Origin: an uncultured Lachnospiraceae bacterium
GTDB lineage: Bacteria > Bacillota > Clostridia > Lachnospirales > Lachnospiraceae
Assembly: GCA_945787485.1 (NCBI GenBank)
Contig: CALZHV010000083.1
Span: 1-8,764 of the forward strand
DNA length: 8,764 bases
Direction of reading: 5' to 3'
The translations under genes were made by a program, and so were the position numbers. This document shows, piece by piece, positions 1 through 7,171 of the stretch. Below the pieces are notes generated by a model. That model saw only the letters and a list, made by a program, of their open reading frames with translations, was not told where the DNA came from and made no database searches. Each line of letters starts with the position of its first letter. Position 1 is the first letter of the stretch.

Positions 1-1114
1 AGATGAGGATTTAAGAGCAGACAGACAGCCTGAGTTTACCCAGATAGATATGGAGCTTTCGTTCGTAGATGTGGATGACGTAATAGATGTAAATGAAAGA
101 CTTCTTGCTAAGCTTTTCAAGGAGACAATAGGTGTAGAGGTATCATTACCTATCCAGAGAATGACTTACAGGGAAGCTATGGACAGATTTGGTTCGGATA
201 AGCCGGACCTTAGATTCGGTATGGAGCTTGTCAATGTAACTGACGTTGTTAAGGATTGCGAATTTGTTGTATTCAAGGGTGCAATCGAAAATGGTGGAAG
301 TGTTAGAGGTATCAATGTGAAAGGACAGGGCGCAATGCCTCGTAAGAAGATTGATGCACTTGTTGACTTTGCAAAGGGTTATGGTGCAAAGGGACTTGCT
401 TATGTTGCAATCCAGGAAGATGGAACAATCAAATCTTCTTTTGCAAAATTTATGAAGGATGAAGAGATGAAAGCTCTCATTTTGGCTATGGGTGGAGAAA
501 ATGGAGACCTTCTCCTTTTTGCAGCAGATAAAAATAAGCTTGTATATGATGTATTGGGTGCTCTTCGTTGTGAAATTGCAAGTCAGTTAGAGCTTGTCAG
601 CAAGGATGATTACAAATTTGTCTGGATTACAGAGTTCCCGCTTCTCGAGTGGAATGAGGATATGAACAGATTCCAGGCTATGCATCATCCGTTTACAATG
701 CCTATGGAGGAGGATTTGGAATTTATCGATTCTGATCCGGGAAGAGTAAGAGCAAAGGCTTACGATATCGTATTAAATGGTACGGAAATCGGCGGCGGTA
801 GTGTTCGTATTCATCAAAATGATATTCAAGAGAAGATGTTTGAAGCGTTGGGATTTACAAAAGAGTCTGCATACGAGCAGTTTGGTTTTCTTTTGAATGC
901 ATTTAAGTATGGTGTACCACCTCATGCAGGGCTTGCTTATGGCCTTGACAGACTTGTAATGCTTATGGCGAAAGAAGATTCAATAAGAGATGTCATTGCA
1001 TTCCCTAAGGTAAAGGATGCTTCATGTCTTATGAGTGATGCACCGAATGTAGTTGATGAAAAACAGCTCGAAGAGTTATCAATCGCAATAAATATTGCAA
1101 AAGAAAATGGTTAA
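1..1114 (+). CDS. aspS: Aspartyl-tRNA synthetase, C-terminal part (5' end outside the window)
   Basis: Class II aminoacyl-tRNA synthetase that charges tRNA-Asp with aspartate in the cytoplasm. The reading frame is already open at the left edge (first full codon at base 2) and gives 370 residues. It opens inside class II motif 2 (DEDLRADRQPEFTQID). It continues through the bacterial-type GAD insertion domain, where FKGAIENGGSVRGINV and the AMPRKKIDAL stretch are seen around visible residues 88-160. It ends with motif 3, GLAYGLDRLVMLM (visible residues about 310-322), whose Arg binds ATP, and a short family-typical tail (VDEKQLEELSI). The ATG at base 50 is internal, because the codons before it are conserved motif 2. 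The N-terminal anticodon-binding domain lies upstream, so discriminating and non-discriminating (Asp/Asn) forms cannot be told apart. The gene converges on the histidine kinase and shares a hairpin terminator with it. Confidence 0.97.
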   Translation, partial: DEDLRADRQPEFTQIDMELSFVDVDDVIDVNERLLAKLFKETIGVEVSLPIQRMTYREAMDRFGSDKPDLRFGMELVNVTDVVKDCEFVVFKGAIENGGSVRGINVKGQGAMPRKKIDALVDFAKGYGAKGLAYVAIQEDGTIKSSFAKFMKDEEMKALILAMGGENGDLLLFAADKNKLVYDVLGALRCEIASQLELVSKDDYKFVWITEFPLLEWNEDMNRFQAMHHPFTMPMEEDLEFIDSDPGRVRAKAYDIVLNGTEIGGGSVRIHQNDIQEKMFEALGFTKESAYEQFGFLLNAFKYGVPPHAGLAYGLDRLVMLMAKEDSIRDVIAFPKVKDASCLMSDAPNVVDEKQLEELSIAINIAKENG

Positions 1115-1198
1115 ATAATGCAGTATGGCATGATTGTAAATAATAATTGAAATTAATGATTGTAAAGATTAGTTTGATAAGTAAGCTAAGCTAAAGAA

Positions 1199-1230
1199 AG
1201 AGAGGACAGTAAATTTTAACTGTCCTCTCT
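1199..1230. terminator. Bidirectional intrinsic terminator between aspS and the histidine kinase
   Basis: A perfect 12-bp inverted repeat (AGAGAGGACAGT at 1199-1210, ACTGTCCTCTCT at 1219-1230) encloses an 8-nt A/T loop. On the plus strand it is followed by a T-rich run (ATTTGTATTTT, 1231-1241). On the minus strand the hairpin is followed by TTCTTT. It can therefore end the aspS transcript (84 bp after its stop) and the opposing kinase transcript. The stop codon of the kinase (1216-1218) lies in the loop, and one arm encodes its last four residues (REDS). The T-tracts are interrupted, so termination efficiency is uncertain. Confidence 0.8.
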
Positions 1231-2661
1231 ATTTGTATTTTGCTCTTTTGAATTTGCTTTGGTAAGTGAAAATGTAAATTCACTGCCTATACCTTCAGTG
1301 CTTACAACATTAATATTTTCATTGTGCGCTTTAATTATTTCTTTTGTAATAGCAAGTCCGAGACCTGTACCTTGTTTGTCTCGACCTCTTGAAGAATCGG
1401 CTTTATAGAAACGTACCCAGCCCTGATTTCCTTTGTCAGCCGGTATACCACATCCTTCGTCTTTCACGGAAACAAAAATCTTCTCATTTTTTTCGGTGAG
1501 TGTTATAAATATACGGTTACCGCCGGGAGTGAATTTAATTGCATTGTCAATAAGATTATAAATAACCTGCTGAATTTTAGTTTTGTCAGCATAGACTATA
1601 CTTTCATTACAGTGATTATTCAAAATAATTGAAATATGTTTTTTTACACATTTACCTTCAAAGGTGTCGATGGCATTTTTTACCAAATCAACAATGTCAA
1701 ATTCCTTGAAAACAAGCCATATACCATATGAGTTGAGGTCGTTAAGCTGCAGCATACTGGATGTGAGCTTGGAAAGACGATTGGTTTCGTCGACAACGAT
1801 ATTTAGATATCGATCCTGTTTTTCATACGGAATTGTTCCGTCGAGAATGGCAACTATGTAACCTTTTATAGAGGTAAGCGGTGAACGAAAATCATGAGAA
1901 ATGTTTGAAATGAAATCTCTACGATAATCATCCAGCTTACTAAGCTCGGATGCCATATATTCCATTGTTAAGGCAAGCTGACCAATTTCGTTATTTGCCT
2001 TGATGTCTGTTTTGACGTCAAAATTACCGGTTGCGTACTCTGCGGCGACAGCATTAAGCTTTTTGATAGGTTTGATAATCTTACCGGAAATAAGGGCAAG
2101 CATGGCAATTGAAAATATAAGCATCAAAAGGAATGGAACATAAGTTGCCTGGAGCAGATCTTTTTGAAGGTCTGAAAGCTCTGACACGGTTGAATGTATG
2201 AAAATCATTCCGTTTGGATTGCCATATGTCTTAATCGGAATTGCTACAGTGATAACATCATCATTGAAGTAATCATAAAAATTCCCGACAAAATTTTGGG
2301 CATTAATGAGGTCAAAATCCTGTTTCAGGAAATTAATATTGCTGGGTGCCTTAGGGTGTCCTTCAGCGGAAGCGGCAATTACAATTCGTCCTAAATCATC
2401 GGCGTACCAAATGCTTGCTTTAAGAGTGGAAGCATAATAGCTTATGCTTTGTTCCGTATATTCTTCCGAGTAGGTTCCATGAATGTAGTGCGAAATAGAT
2501 TGTTCTGCAATTAGGAAAGCTTCGTTAGTCAGTACTTCGGTTTTTTCCTCGATAAGGGCATTCCTTGTACTGTTTGTGGAATAAAAAACAATTGATAAAA
2601 AAACCACTATCGAGAACAGTGTAAATATTAAAATTATAATATCAAAAAATGAACGTTTCAT
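1216..2661 (-). CDS. Membrane sensor histidine kinase of a two-component system
   Basis: A 481-residue membrane kinase that should sense an external signal and phosphorylate the response regulator encoded just upstream. Segment 7-28 is the first membrane helix and about 174-194 the second. The roughly 145 residues between them are extracytoplasmic and contain an IWYADDLGRIVIAAS stretch that resembles Cache/PDC-type sensor folds. A HAMP linker follows (about 190-245, IIKPIKKLNAVAAEYATGNF). The HisKA H-box is SHDFRSPLTSIKGY with phospho-acceptor His256. The ATPase domain shows an N-box (NLIDNAIKFTP, Asn373), G1 (DEGCGIP, Asp401) and G2 (GTGLGLAI, 431-438), so all catalytic boxes are intact. The ATG abuts the regulator's stop codon (TAAATG) and is served by GAGGTG at 2668-2673, which suggests translational coupling. 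The signal and a specific name (for example ResE- or WalK-like) cannot be assigned from sequence alone. Confidence 0.93.
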   Translation of the reverse strand: MKRSFFDIIILIFTLFSIVVFLSIVFYSTNSTRNALIEEKTEVLTNEAFLIAEQSISHYIHGTYSEEYTEQSISYYASTLKASIWYADDLGRIVIAASAEGHPKAPSNINFLKQDFDLINAQNFVGNFYDYFNDDVITVAIPIKTYGNPNGMIFIHSTVSELSDLQKDLLQATYVPFLLMLIFSIAMLALISGKIIKPIKKLNAVAAEYATGNFDVKTDIKANNEIGQLALTMEYMASELSKLDDYRRDFISNISHDFRSPLTSIKGYIVAILDGTIPYEKQDRYLNIVVDETNRLSKLTSSMLQLNDLNSYGIWLVFKEFDIVDLVKNAIDTFEGKCVKKHISIILNNHCNESIVYADKTKIQQVIYNLIDNAIKFTPGGNRIFITLTEKNEKIFVSVKDEGCGIPADKGNQGWVRFYKADSSRGRDKQGTGLGLAITKEIIKAHNENINVVSTEGIGSEFTFSLTKANSKEQNTNREDS

Positions 2662-3372
2662 TTATTTCACCTCGAATTTATATCCCTTGCCCCACACGGT
2701 TGAGATAGACCACGTAGCTGCATCCCCAAGTTTTTCTCGAACTCTTTTTATGTGTACATCAACAGTTCTTGTATCGCCGACATAATCATAACCCCATAAT
2801 CTATCAAGTAAATGTTCTCTTGTAAAAACCTGATTTGGATGACTTGCAAGAAAATACAAAAGCTCGAGCTCTTTAGGTGGCATTTCTATAATCTGATTAT
2901 CTAAATGTACCTGGTAATTTGTCATGTTAATTAAAAGATGGTCGTATTCAACATATTCACCGGTTCTTTCTGTTTCGTGTGCAATAGCAGTCATGTCAGG
3001 TGCGGCAGGTGCTCGACGAAGTACTGCCTTTACACGTGCGACTAATTCATTAGAATCAAAAGGCTTGATGATGTAATCATCTGCACCAAGCTTTAATCCG
3101 AGTACTTTATCGAATACTTCGCCTTTCGCTGAAAGCATGATTATAGGTGTATTACGGGTTTTTCTTATTTCCTGACAAACCTCGTATCCGTCTATATCAG
3201 GTAACATTATGTCCAATAATATGAGATTGGGATTAAAGCTTTTGGTAAGCTCAAGAGCCTGTCTTCCGCTGTATGCTATTTCCGTAGCGAAGCATTCTTT
3301 AATAAGATAAAGAGAAATAAGCTCTGCAATATTTTCGTCGTCATCTACTATTAATATTCGTTGTTTATCCAA
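2662..3372 (-). CDS. OmpR/PhoB-family response regulator
   Basis: A 236-residue DNA-binding response regulator and the probable partner of the adjacent kinase. The receiver domain (about 4-118) has the acidic pocket DDD at 10-12, phospho-acceptor Asp54 (LILLDIMLPDIDG), Ser81 at the switch Thr/Ser position, Tyr100 and Lys103 (DDYIIKPF). A linker of about 25 residues leads to a winged-helix domain (about 142-236) with the typical TRTVDVHIKRVREKLG recognition helix and a WGKGYKFEV wing. Length and layout are normal for the family. The start is TTG at 3372, 8 nt from a strong GGGAGG. The in-frame codons between the mutS2 stop and this TTG include no ATG or GTG. It lies 21 bp after mutS2 and directly abuts the kinase, so it is probably the middle gene of a three-gene transcript. 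Its target promoters are unknown. Confidence 0.95.
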   Translation of the reverse strand: MDKQRILIVDDDENIAELISLYLIKECFATEIAYSGRQALELTKSFNPNLILLDIMLPDIDGYEVCQEIRKTRNTPIIMLSAKGEVFDKVLGLKLGADDYIIKPFDSNELVARVKAVLRRAPAAPDMTAIAHETERTGEYVEYDHLLINMTNYQVHLDNQIIEMPPKELELLYFLASHPNQVFTREHLLDRLWGYDYVGDTRTVDVHIKRVREKLGDAATWSISTVWGKGYKFEVK

Positions 3373-3380
3373 ATGTTTAT

Positions 3381-3386
3381 CCTCCC
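3381..3386 (-). promoter_or_regulatory. Shine-Dalgarno site that fixes the TTG start of the response regulator
   Basis: The minus strand reads GGGAGG here, 8 nt before the TTG at 3372. It sits in the 21-bp gap after the mutS2 stop. No ATG or GTG is in frame between that stop and the receiver-domain sequence, so the strong site supports initiation at TTG. Confidence 0.75.
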
Positions 3387-3393
3387 TTTTGAT

Positions 3394-5841
3394 TTACAAT
3401 TCTACAATGGTAACACCGTATTCGCCCTCGCCGTATTCACCGGCTCTGAACGATTTTACATGTTTTTGTTTTTTCAAGTATTGATGAATTCCGTTCCTCA
3501 AAGCACCTGTGCCTTTGCCATGGATGATAGTAACCTTATTCATATGGGTTAGACAGGCATCGTCAAGGAATTTGTCTATGGCAGGAATTGCATCACTTAC
3601 TGTCATACCCATAACATTTAATTCTGGACTGAATGTCATTGCCTTGTTAATTGATGTGCGACCTGTGTTTTTGTAATTTGTAGCATTTGTTGTAAAAGAT
3701 GGTTCCTCTTTTATTATAAGGTCACTTATATGAAGCTTTGAACTAAGTATGCCCATCTGCACAGTTGCGAATCCTTTTGCATCAGGAAGGGCAGATATAG
3801 TCCCTTTTGTGTTCATGCTTATTACCTCTACCATATCACCGATATGAAAGTCCTTTGCTTTGTGGTTGGAAGTTCTTTTTGGAGCTTTAGCACCGGCTTT
3901 GTCATAATCATTTAGTTTGTTTCTTAATTTTCCCCTTGCTTCTTCCATGGATTTCATGTCGGCTTTGTTTGGATTGTTGCGCCATTTGTTATAATCGCGG
4001 ATTGTCTTATCGGCAACATCTTTTGCTTCATCTATAATATCTCTTGCTTCTTCACGTGCTTTGCGAAGAATATCAGCTTTTTTGGCATCGAGAGTTTCTT
4101 CTTTTTTCTCAAGAGATTTCTTTAATTCTTCGATTTCTTTTTTGTAGCTTTCAATCTTTTTTTCATCCGCTTCTATAGAGAGTTTACTCTTTTCTAAATC
4201 TGCAATAAGTGTTTCCATGGAAACAGCGTCAGAATCCAACTGTTCTTTTGCGGCATTTATAATATAGTCCGGTAATCCGAGTTTGCTTGAAATTGCAAAA
4301 GCATTGGATTTGCCCGGAATTCCAATCATAAGCTTGTAGGTTGGACGAAGTGAAACTACGTCAAATTCACAGGAAGCATTTTCTACACCGGGAGTGGAGA
4401 GTGCATATGTCTTAAGCTCACTGTAGTGAGTTGTTGCCATACATCGTGCTCCCATATTCTTTAAATCGTTTAATATAGCGACTGCAAGTGCGGCACCTTC
4501 TATAGGGTCAGTACCTCCGCCAAGCTCATCAAATAAGCACAATGTATTTGGTGTAGCGTGATTTACTATATAAACGATATTTGACATGTGAGATGAAAAT
4601 GTTGATAAGCTTTGTTCAATGCTTTGTTCATCTCCGATATCAGCGAAAACATCTTCAAATACGGCAAGCTTTGAGCCGTCAAGTGCAGGGATATGTAAGC
4701 CTGCCTGTCCCATTAGTGTAAATAACCCGAGCGTTTTTAGTGAAACGGTTTTACCACCGGTGTTAGGACCTGTGATGATGAGAAGGTTATAGTCTTCGCC
4801 GAGCTTTATATCTACAGGGACAACGCTGTGTTTTTCAAGAAGTGGGTGCCGCCCGCTTTTTATGTCAATGATTCCGTCTTCATTGAACTCAGGCTGACTT
4901 CCGTTGTAGGACCTTGCAAATTTGGCTCTCGCAAATATAAAGTCAAGCTCTGTAAGAAGCTGTAAGTTGTATGCAATGTCATCAACAGCACCTGCTGCAA
5001 GTGCACTTAATTCTTCCAGTATTTTTTCTATTTCTAACAGCTCCTGATTAAAAAGCTCTTTTATTTCATTGTTTAAATTTACAACAGCCATAGGCTCAAT
5101 AAAAAGAGTAGAACCGGTTTGAGACTGGTCGTGAATCATACCCGGAAATGCATTTCTGTATTCCTGCTTTACAGGTATGCAGTAACGACCGTTTCGCATT
5201 GTGATAAGACTTTCCTGGAGCTTATCACGATTTTCGTCGCTTTTTATCATTTTTGCCAACTGCTGGTGCAATTTGTCATTTGTAAGCTTTATATTTCTGC
5301 GAATTGCTTTGAGATTCGATGAAGCATCATCTGCGTATTCATTTTCACTTAATATACATCTTTTTATTTCAGATGAAATGTGCTCTAGAGGTATAAGCAT
5401 ATTGAAACGCTCGGTAAGACTGTCGTATCTTATTTCCTCGACAGCTTCCGTTTCAATGCCATCATTTGAGTGTTTCACACCGGTGTTTCTTACCGTGTTA
5501 GTTACTGATAAATCAGAACCGTCGCCATAGCTTTTTACAGAAGCTGTGACATTTAGTACAGCAGCGAGGTCAAGTAGCTCTCTCGATGTAAGAGTACCGT
5601 TTACTTCAAGTCGTTTTATGGACATTCCTATATCAGTAAGACCTGCGAAAGAAATATTTCCCTGCTTGTTCAGGCGACGCAGGGCATCACGGGTTTCTTC
5701 CTGTAATTGGTTAATAACGTTTATATCCCTCTGTGGTTTCATGCGGTCGCACCGTTTTTTTGCCATCGAAGATGTAGCATACTCTGTCAGCATGGATAAT
5801 ATTTTATTGTATTCTAATATACGTAAGCTTCTTTTATTCAT
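3394..5841 (-). CDS. mutS2: MutS2 family ATPase with C-terminal Smr domain
   Basis: Cytoplasmic MutS-like ABC ATPase without the mismatch-recognition domains. Family members have been linked to suppression of homologous recombination and, in Bacillus, to handling of stalled or collided ribosomes. With the start used here it has 815 residues: helical clamp region (about 1-330), Walker A GPNTGGKT (358-365), the DIGDEQSIEQSLSTFSSHM signature (401-419), Walker B LCLFDELGGGTDP (434 on), Lys/Glu-rich coiled coil (about 531-616), a KOW-like segment (about 663-708) and an Smr domain (741-815) with HGKGTGALR at 774. An ATG 14 codons upstream (5883) would give 829 residues. The ATG at 5841 is preferred because GGAG lies 7 nt before it and NKRSLRILEYNKIL is where the family normally begins. 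Oddities: the LDLR-type Smr motif reads LNVM, and there is a low-complexity stretch near residues 109-136. It is first in an apparent operon with the two-component genes. Confidence 0.96.
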   Translation of the reverse strand: MNKRSLRILEYNKILSMLTEYATSSMAKKRCDRMKPQRDINVINQLQEETRDALRRLNKQGNISFAGLTDIGMSIKRLEVNGTLTSRELLDLAAVLNVTASVKSYGDGSDLSVTNTVRNTGVKHSNDGIETEAVEEIRYDSLTERFNMLIPLEHISSEIKRCILSENEYADDASSNLKAIRRNIKLTNDKLHQQLAKMIKSDENRDKLQESLITMRNGRYCIPVKQEYRNAFPGMIHDQSQTGSTLFIEPMAVVNLNNEIKELFNQELLEIEKILEELSALAAGAVDDIAYNLQLLTELDFIFARAKFARSYNGSQPEFNEDGIIDIKSGRHPLLEKHSVVPVDIKLGEDYNLLIITGPNTGGKTVSLKTLGLFTLMGQAGLHIPALDGSKLAVFEDVFADIGDEQSIEQSLSTFSSHMSNIVYIVNHATPNTLCLFDELGGGTDPIEGAALAVAILNDLKNMGARCMATTHYSELKTYALSTPGVENASCEFDVVSLRPTYKLMIGIPGKSNAFAISSKLGLPDYIINAAKEQLDSDAVSMETLIADLEKSKLSIEADEKKIESYKKEIEELKKSLEKKEETLDAKKADILRKAREEARDIIDEAKDVADKTIRDYNKWRNNPNKADMKSMEEARGKLRNKLNDYDKAGAKAPKRTSNHKAKDFHIGDMVEVISMNTKGTISALPDAKGFATVQMGILSSKLHISDLIIKEEPSFTTNATNYKNTGRTSINKAMTFSPELNVMGMTVSDAIPAIDKFLDDACLTHMNKVTIIHGKGTGALRNGIHQYLKKQKHVKSFRAGEYGEGEYGVTIVEL

Positions 5842-5847
5842 ATATAA

Positions 5848-5851
5848 CTCC
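5848..5851 (-). promoter_or_regulatory. Shine-Dalgarno site supporting the downstream mutS2 start
   Basis: GGAG on the minus strand, 6 nt of A/T before the ATG at 5841. The alternative ATG at 5883 is preceded by TTTTGCTATAAA with no purine-rich site and lies on a probable -10 element, so the shorter protein is favoured. Confidence 0.65.
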
Positions 5852-5883
5852 ATTTCTGCGCAAAAACGCATATACAATTTCAT

Positions 5884-5892
5884 TTTATAGCA
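5884..5892 (-). promoter_or_regulatory. Candidate proximal extended -10 element for mutS2
   Basis: The minus strand reads TGCTATAAA, an extended -10 (TGn plus TATAAA). No good -35 is found at 16-18 bp, which an extended -10 can tolerate. The predicted transcript start near 5877 leaves a leader of about 36 nt before the ATG at 5841 and lies downstream of the ATG at 5883. The element overlaps a small dyad, CATTTT/AAAATG (5881-5886 and 5892-5897). Prediction by eye only. Confidence 0.45.
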
Positions 5893-5896
5893 AAAT

Positions 5897-5941
5897 GCAA
5901 TTAATATAAAGTCTTATTTTAAATTATAGCAGCAATTAATA
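5897..5941 (-). repeat. 10-bp direct repeat in front of the two mutS2 -10 elements
   Basis: GCAATTAATA occurs at 5897-5906 and again at 5932-5941, 35 bp apart. Read on the minus strand, each copy (TATTAATTGC) is followed within 0-4 nt by TGCTATAAT or TGCTATAAA. This looks like a diverged tandem duplication of a promoter segment, or two binding sites for one regulator. Confidence 0.5.
5923..5931 (-). promoter_or_regulatory. Candidate distal extended -10 element for mutS2
   Basis: The minus strand reads TGCTATAAT, a perfect extended -10. The -35 region (about 5946-5951, CAATCG) is weak. Transcription from here would start near 5916 and carry both possible mutS2 ATGs. It is one of two similar modules, each preceded by TATTAATTGC. 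Confidence 0.5.
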
Positions 5942-6089
5942 GTAGCGATTGAGGTAGTGATAATAGTAACAATAATAGTGTCATTATATTAATGAATAAA
6001 AGTGGCATATAAACAGCAATGATAGATGAAGCATAGTTAAGAAAATGGTAATAAATCTTATTGTTTTTGTTTTGTATAATTAATATGGT

Positions 6090-6118
6090 TTGAACATATT
6101 TGTATAAAATGGTAATAT
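6090..6118 (+). promoter_or_regulatory. Probable sigma-A-type promoter of the YhaM-type gene
   Basis: TTGAAC (6090-6095), a 17-bp spacer and TAATAT (6113-6118), each matching the consensus at four of six bases. The expected start near 6125 gives a leader of about 25 nt that contains the GGGAG ribosome site at 6136-6140. A separate TATAAT at 6075-6080 has no good -35 and is a weaker alternative. Confidence 0.55.
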
Positions 6119-6149
6119 TAATGAAGTACAACGAAGGGAGCAATTAAAA

Positions 6150-7088
6150 ATGAATTATATAAATGAATTAAGAGACGGAGAAATGGTATCGGAAATATAT
6201 CTTTGTAAAAATAAAGTTGTAGCTAAGACAAAGGCCGGAAAAACATATTATTCCATGCAGCTTCAGGATAAAACGGGAATAATAGATGCAAAAATCTGGG
6301 AGCTTAACAATGCAATAGCACATTTTGAAGCATTGGATTATATAAGGATTGATGCGCAGGTCACAAGCTTTAACGGGGCATTGCAGCTGAATATTAAACG
6401 TGTAAGAATTGCAGATGAGGGAGAATATGATGTTGCAGATTATATGCCATGTTCAAAGAAAAATGTGGATGAAATGTACAAGGAGTTAACAACAATAATA
6501 GAATCTGTCAAAGAGGAGCATTTAAATAAATTATTAAAGATGTTCTTTGTAGAGGATATAGAATTTTTAAATAAATTTAAGTCTCATTCTGCTGCCAAAT
6601 CAATTCATCATGGTTTTATCGGCGGTTTGCTGGAGCATTCATTGTCAGTGGCAAAGCTGTGTGACTTTATTGCAAAACAGTATCCTGTAATAAATAGGGA
6701 TTTGCTTGTAACTGCAGCAATATGCCATGACATCGGAAAGATTGATGAGCTTTCGTCATTTCCGGAAAACGATTATACTGATGAGGGCCAATTGGTTGGA
6801 CATATTGTCATGGGAACAATGATGGTTAATGATAAGATTAATAAAATTGACGGTTTTCCTGAAATACTCGCAAATGAATTGAAGCATTGTATTCTTGCAC
6901 ATCATGGAGAGCTTGAATATGGTTCACCAAAGAAACCTGCGCTTATCGAGGCAGTTGCACTCGCACATGCAGACAATATGGATGCAAAAATTGAAACTTT
7001 TACAGAGGTAATAGATGCAAATAAAGATAAGGCAGAATGGCTAGGATACAATAAGATGTTTGAGTCAAATGTACGAATGACATTATAG
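6150..7088 (+). CDS. yhaM: YhaM-family 3'-5' exoribonuclease (OB-fold plus HD domain)
   Basis: A 312-residue cytoplasmic protein, close to the usual YhaM length (about 314). Family members trim RNA, and in vitro also single-stranded DNA, from the 3' end with metal-dependent catalysis. Residues about 12-88 form an OB-fold nucleic-acid-binding domain (YYSMQLQDKTGIIDAKIWELN is typical). Residues about 145-290 form an HD phosphohydrolase domain with all expected metal ligands: His163 (LLEHS), His193-Asp194 (ICHDIGK), His218 (VGHIVMG), His251-His252 (LAHHGE) and Asp275 (HADNMDAK). The start is ATG with GGGAG 9 nt upstream; its own promoter is likely at 6090-6118. It is divergent from mutS2 and 83 bp upstream of the rRNA methyltransferase, with which it may be cotranscribed because no convincing terminator separates them. 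Substrate preference cannot be read from sequence. Confidence 0.92.
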   Translation: MNYINELRDGEMVSEIYLCKNKVVAKTKAGKTYYSMQLQDKTGIIDAKIWELNNAIAHFEALDYIRIDAQVTSFNGALQLNIKRVRIADEGEYDVADYMPCSKKNVDEMYKELTTIIESVKEEHLNKLLKMFFVEDIEFLNKFKSHSAAKSIHHGFIGGLLEHSLSVAKLCDFIAKQYPVINRDLLVTAAICHDIGKIDELSSFPENDYTDEGQLVGHIVMGTMMVNDKINKIDGFPEILANELKHCILAHHGELEYGSPKKPALIEAVALAHADNMDAKIETFTEVIDANKDKAEWLGYNKMFESNVRMTL

Positions 7089-7171
7089 TTGTATTTTAGT
7101 CAGGAAATAGAATTTCTATAAAAAAATTTGATTATCTAAGAAAGAATATCAGGAAGATAGGGATATAATAT

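Larger units (their letters stand above)
5842..6149. other. Divergent intergenic region between mutS2 and the YhaM-type gene
   Basis: About 308 bp of very AT-rich sequence. The left part holds the mutS2 ribosome site, two extended -10 elements and the direct repeat. The right part holds the TTGAAC/TAATAT promoter and the GGGAG ribosome site of the plus-strand gene. The middle (about 5950-6085) is simple A/T-rich sequence with many GTAG, TAAT and ATAG words; no RNA gene, riboswitch fold or convincing coding frame was seen in it. Confidence 0.7.

Noticed and set aside
50..52. ATG at 50 as the start of aspS
   Set aside because: The frame is open to the left edge and the 16 codons before it encode conserved class II motif 2, so the gene is truncated by the window and the ATG is internal.
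5201..5530. Plus-strand frame of 109 codons opposite mutS2 (also 5119-5322 and 5546-5890)
   Set aside because: Antisense to a clear MutS2 reading frame, Ser/Phe/Arg-rich with no recognisable domain; typical shadow frames.
5919..6143. Minus-strand hydrophobic frame of 74 codons in the divergent intergenic region
   Set aside because: It begins at TTG with no ribosome site, is Leu/Ile/Tyr-rich as expected from random A/T-rich DNA, and overlaps the promoter elements of both neighbours.
7104..7116. Small hairpin GAAAT/ATTTC between the YhaM-type gene and rlmD
   Set aside because: The stem is only 5 bp, A/T-rich and followed by A's rather than T's, so it is not a credible terminator.
7164..7169. 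Perfect TATAAT just before the rlmD start
   Set aside because: It ends 2 bp before the ATG, so transcription would begin inside the coding region, and no -35 lies at the proper distance.
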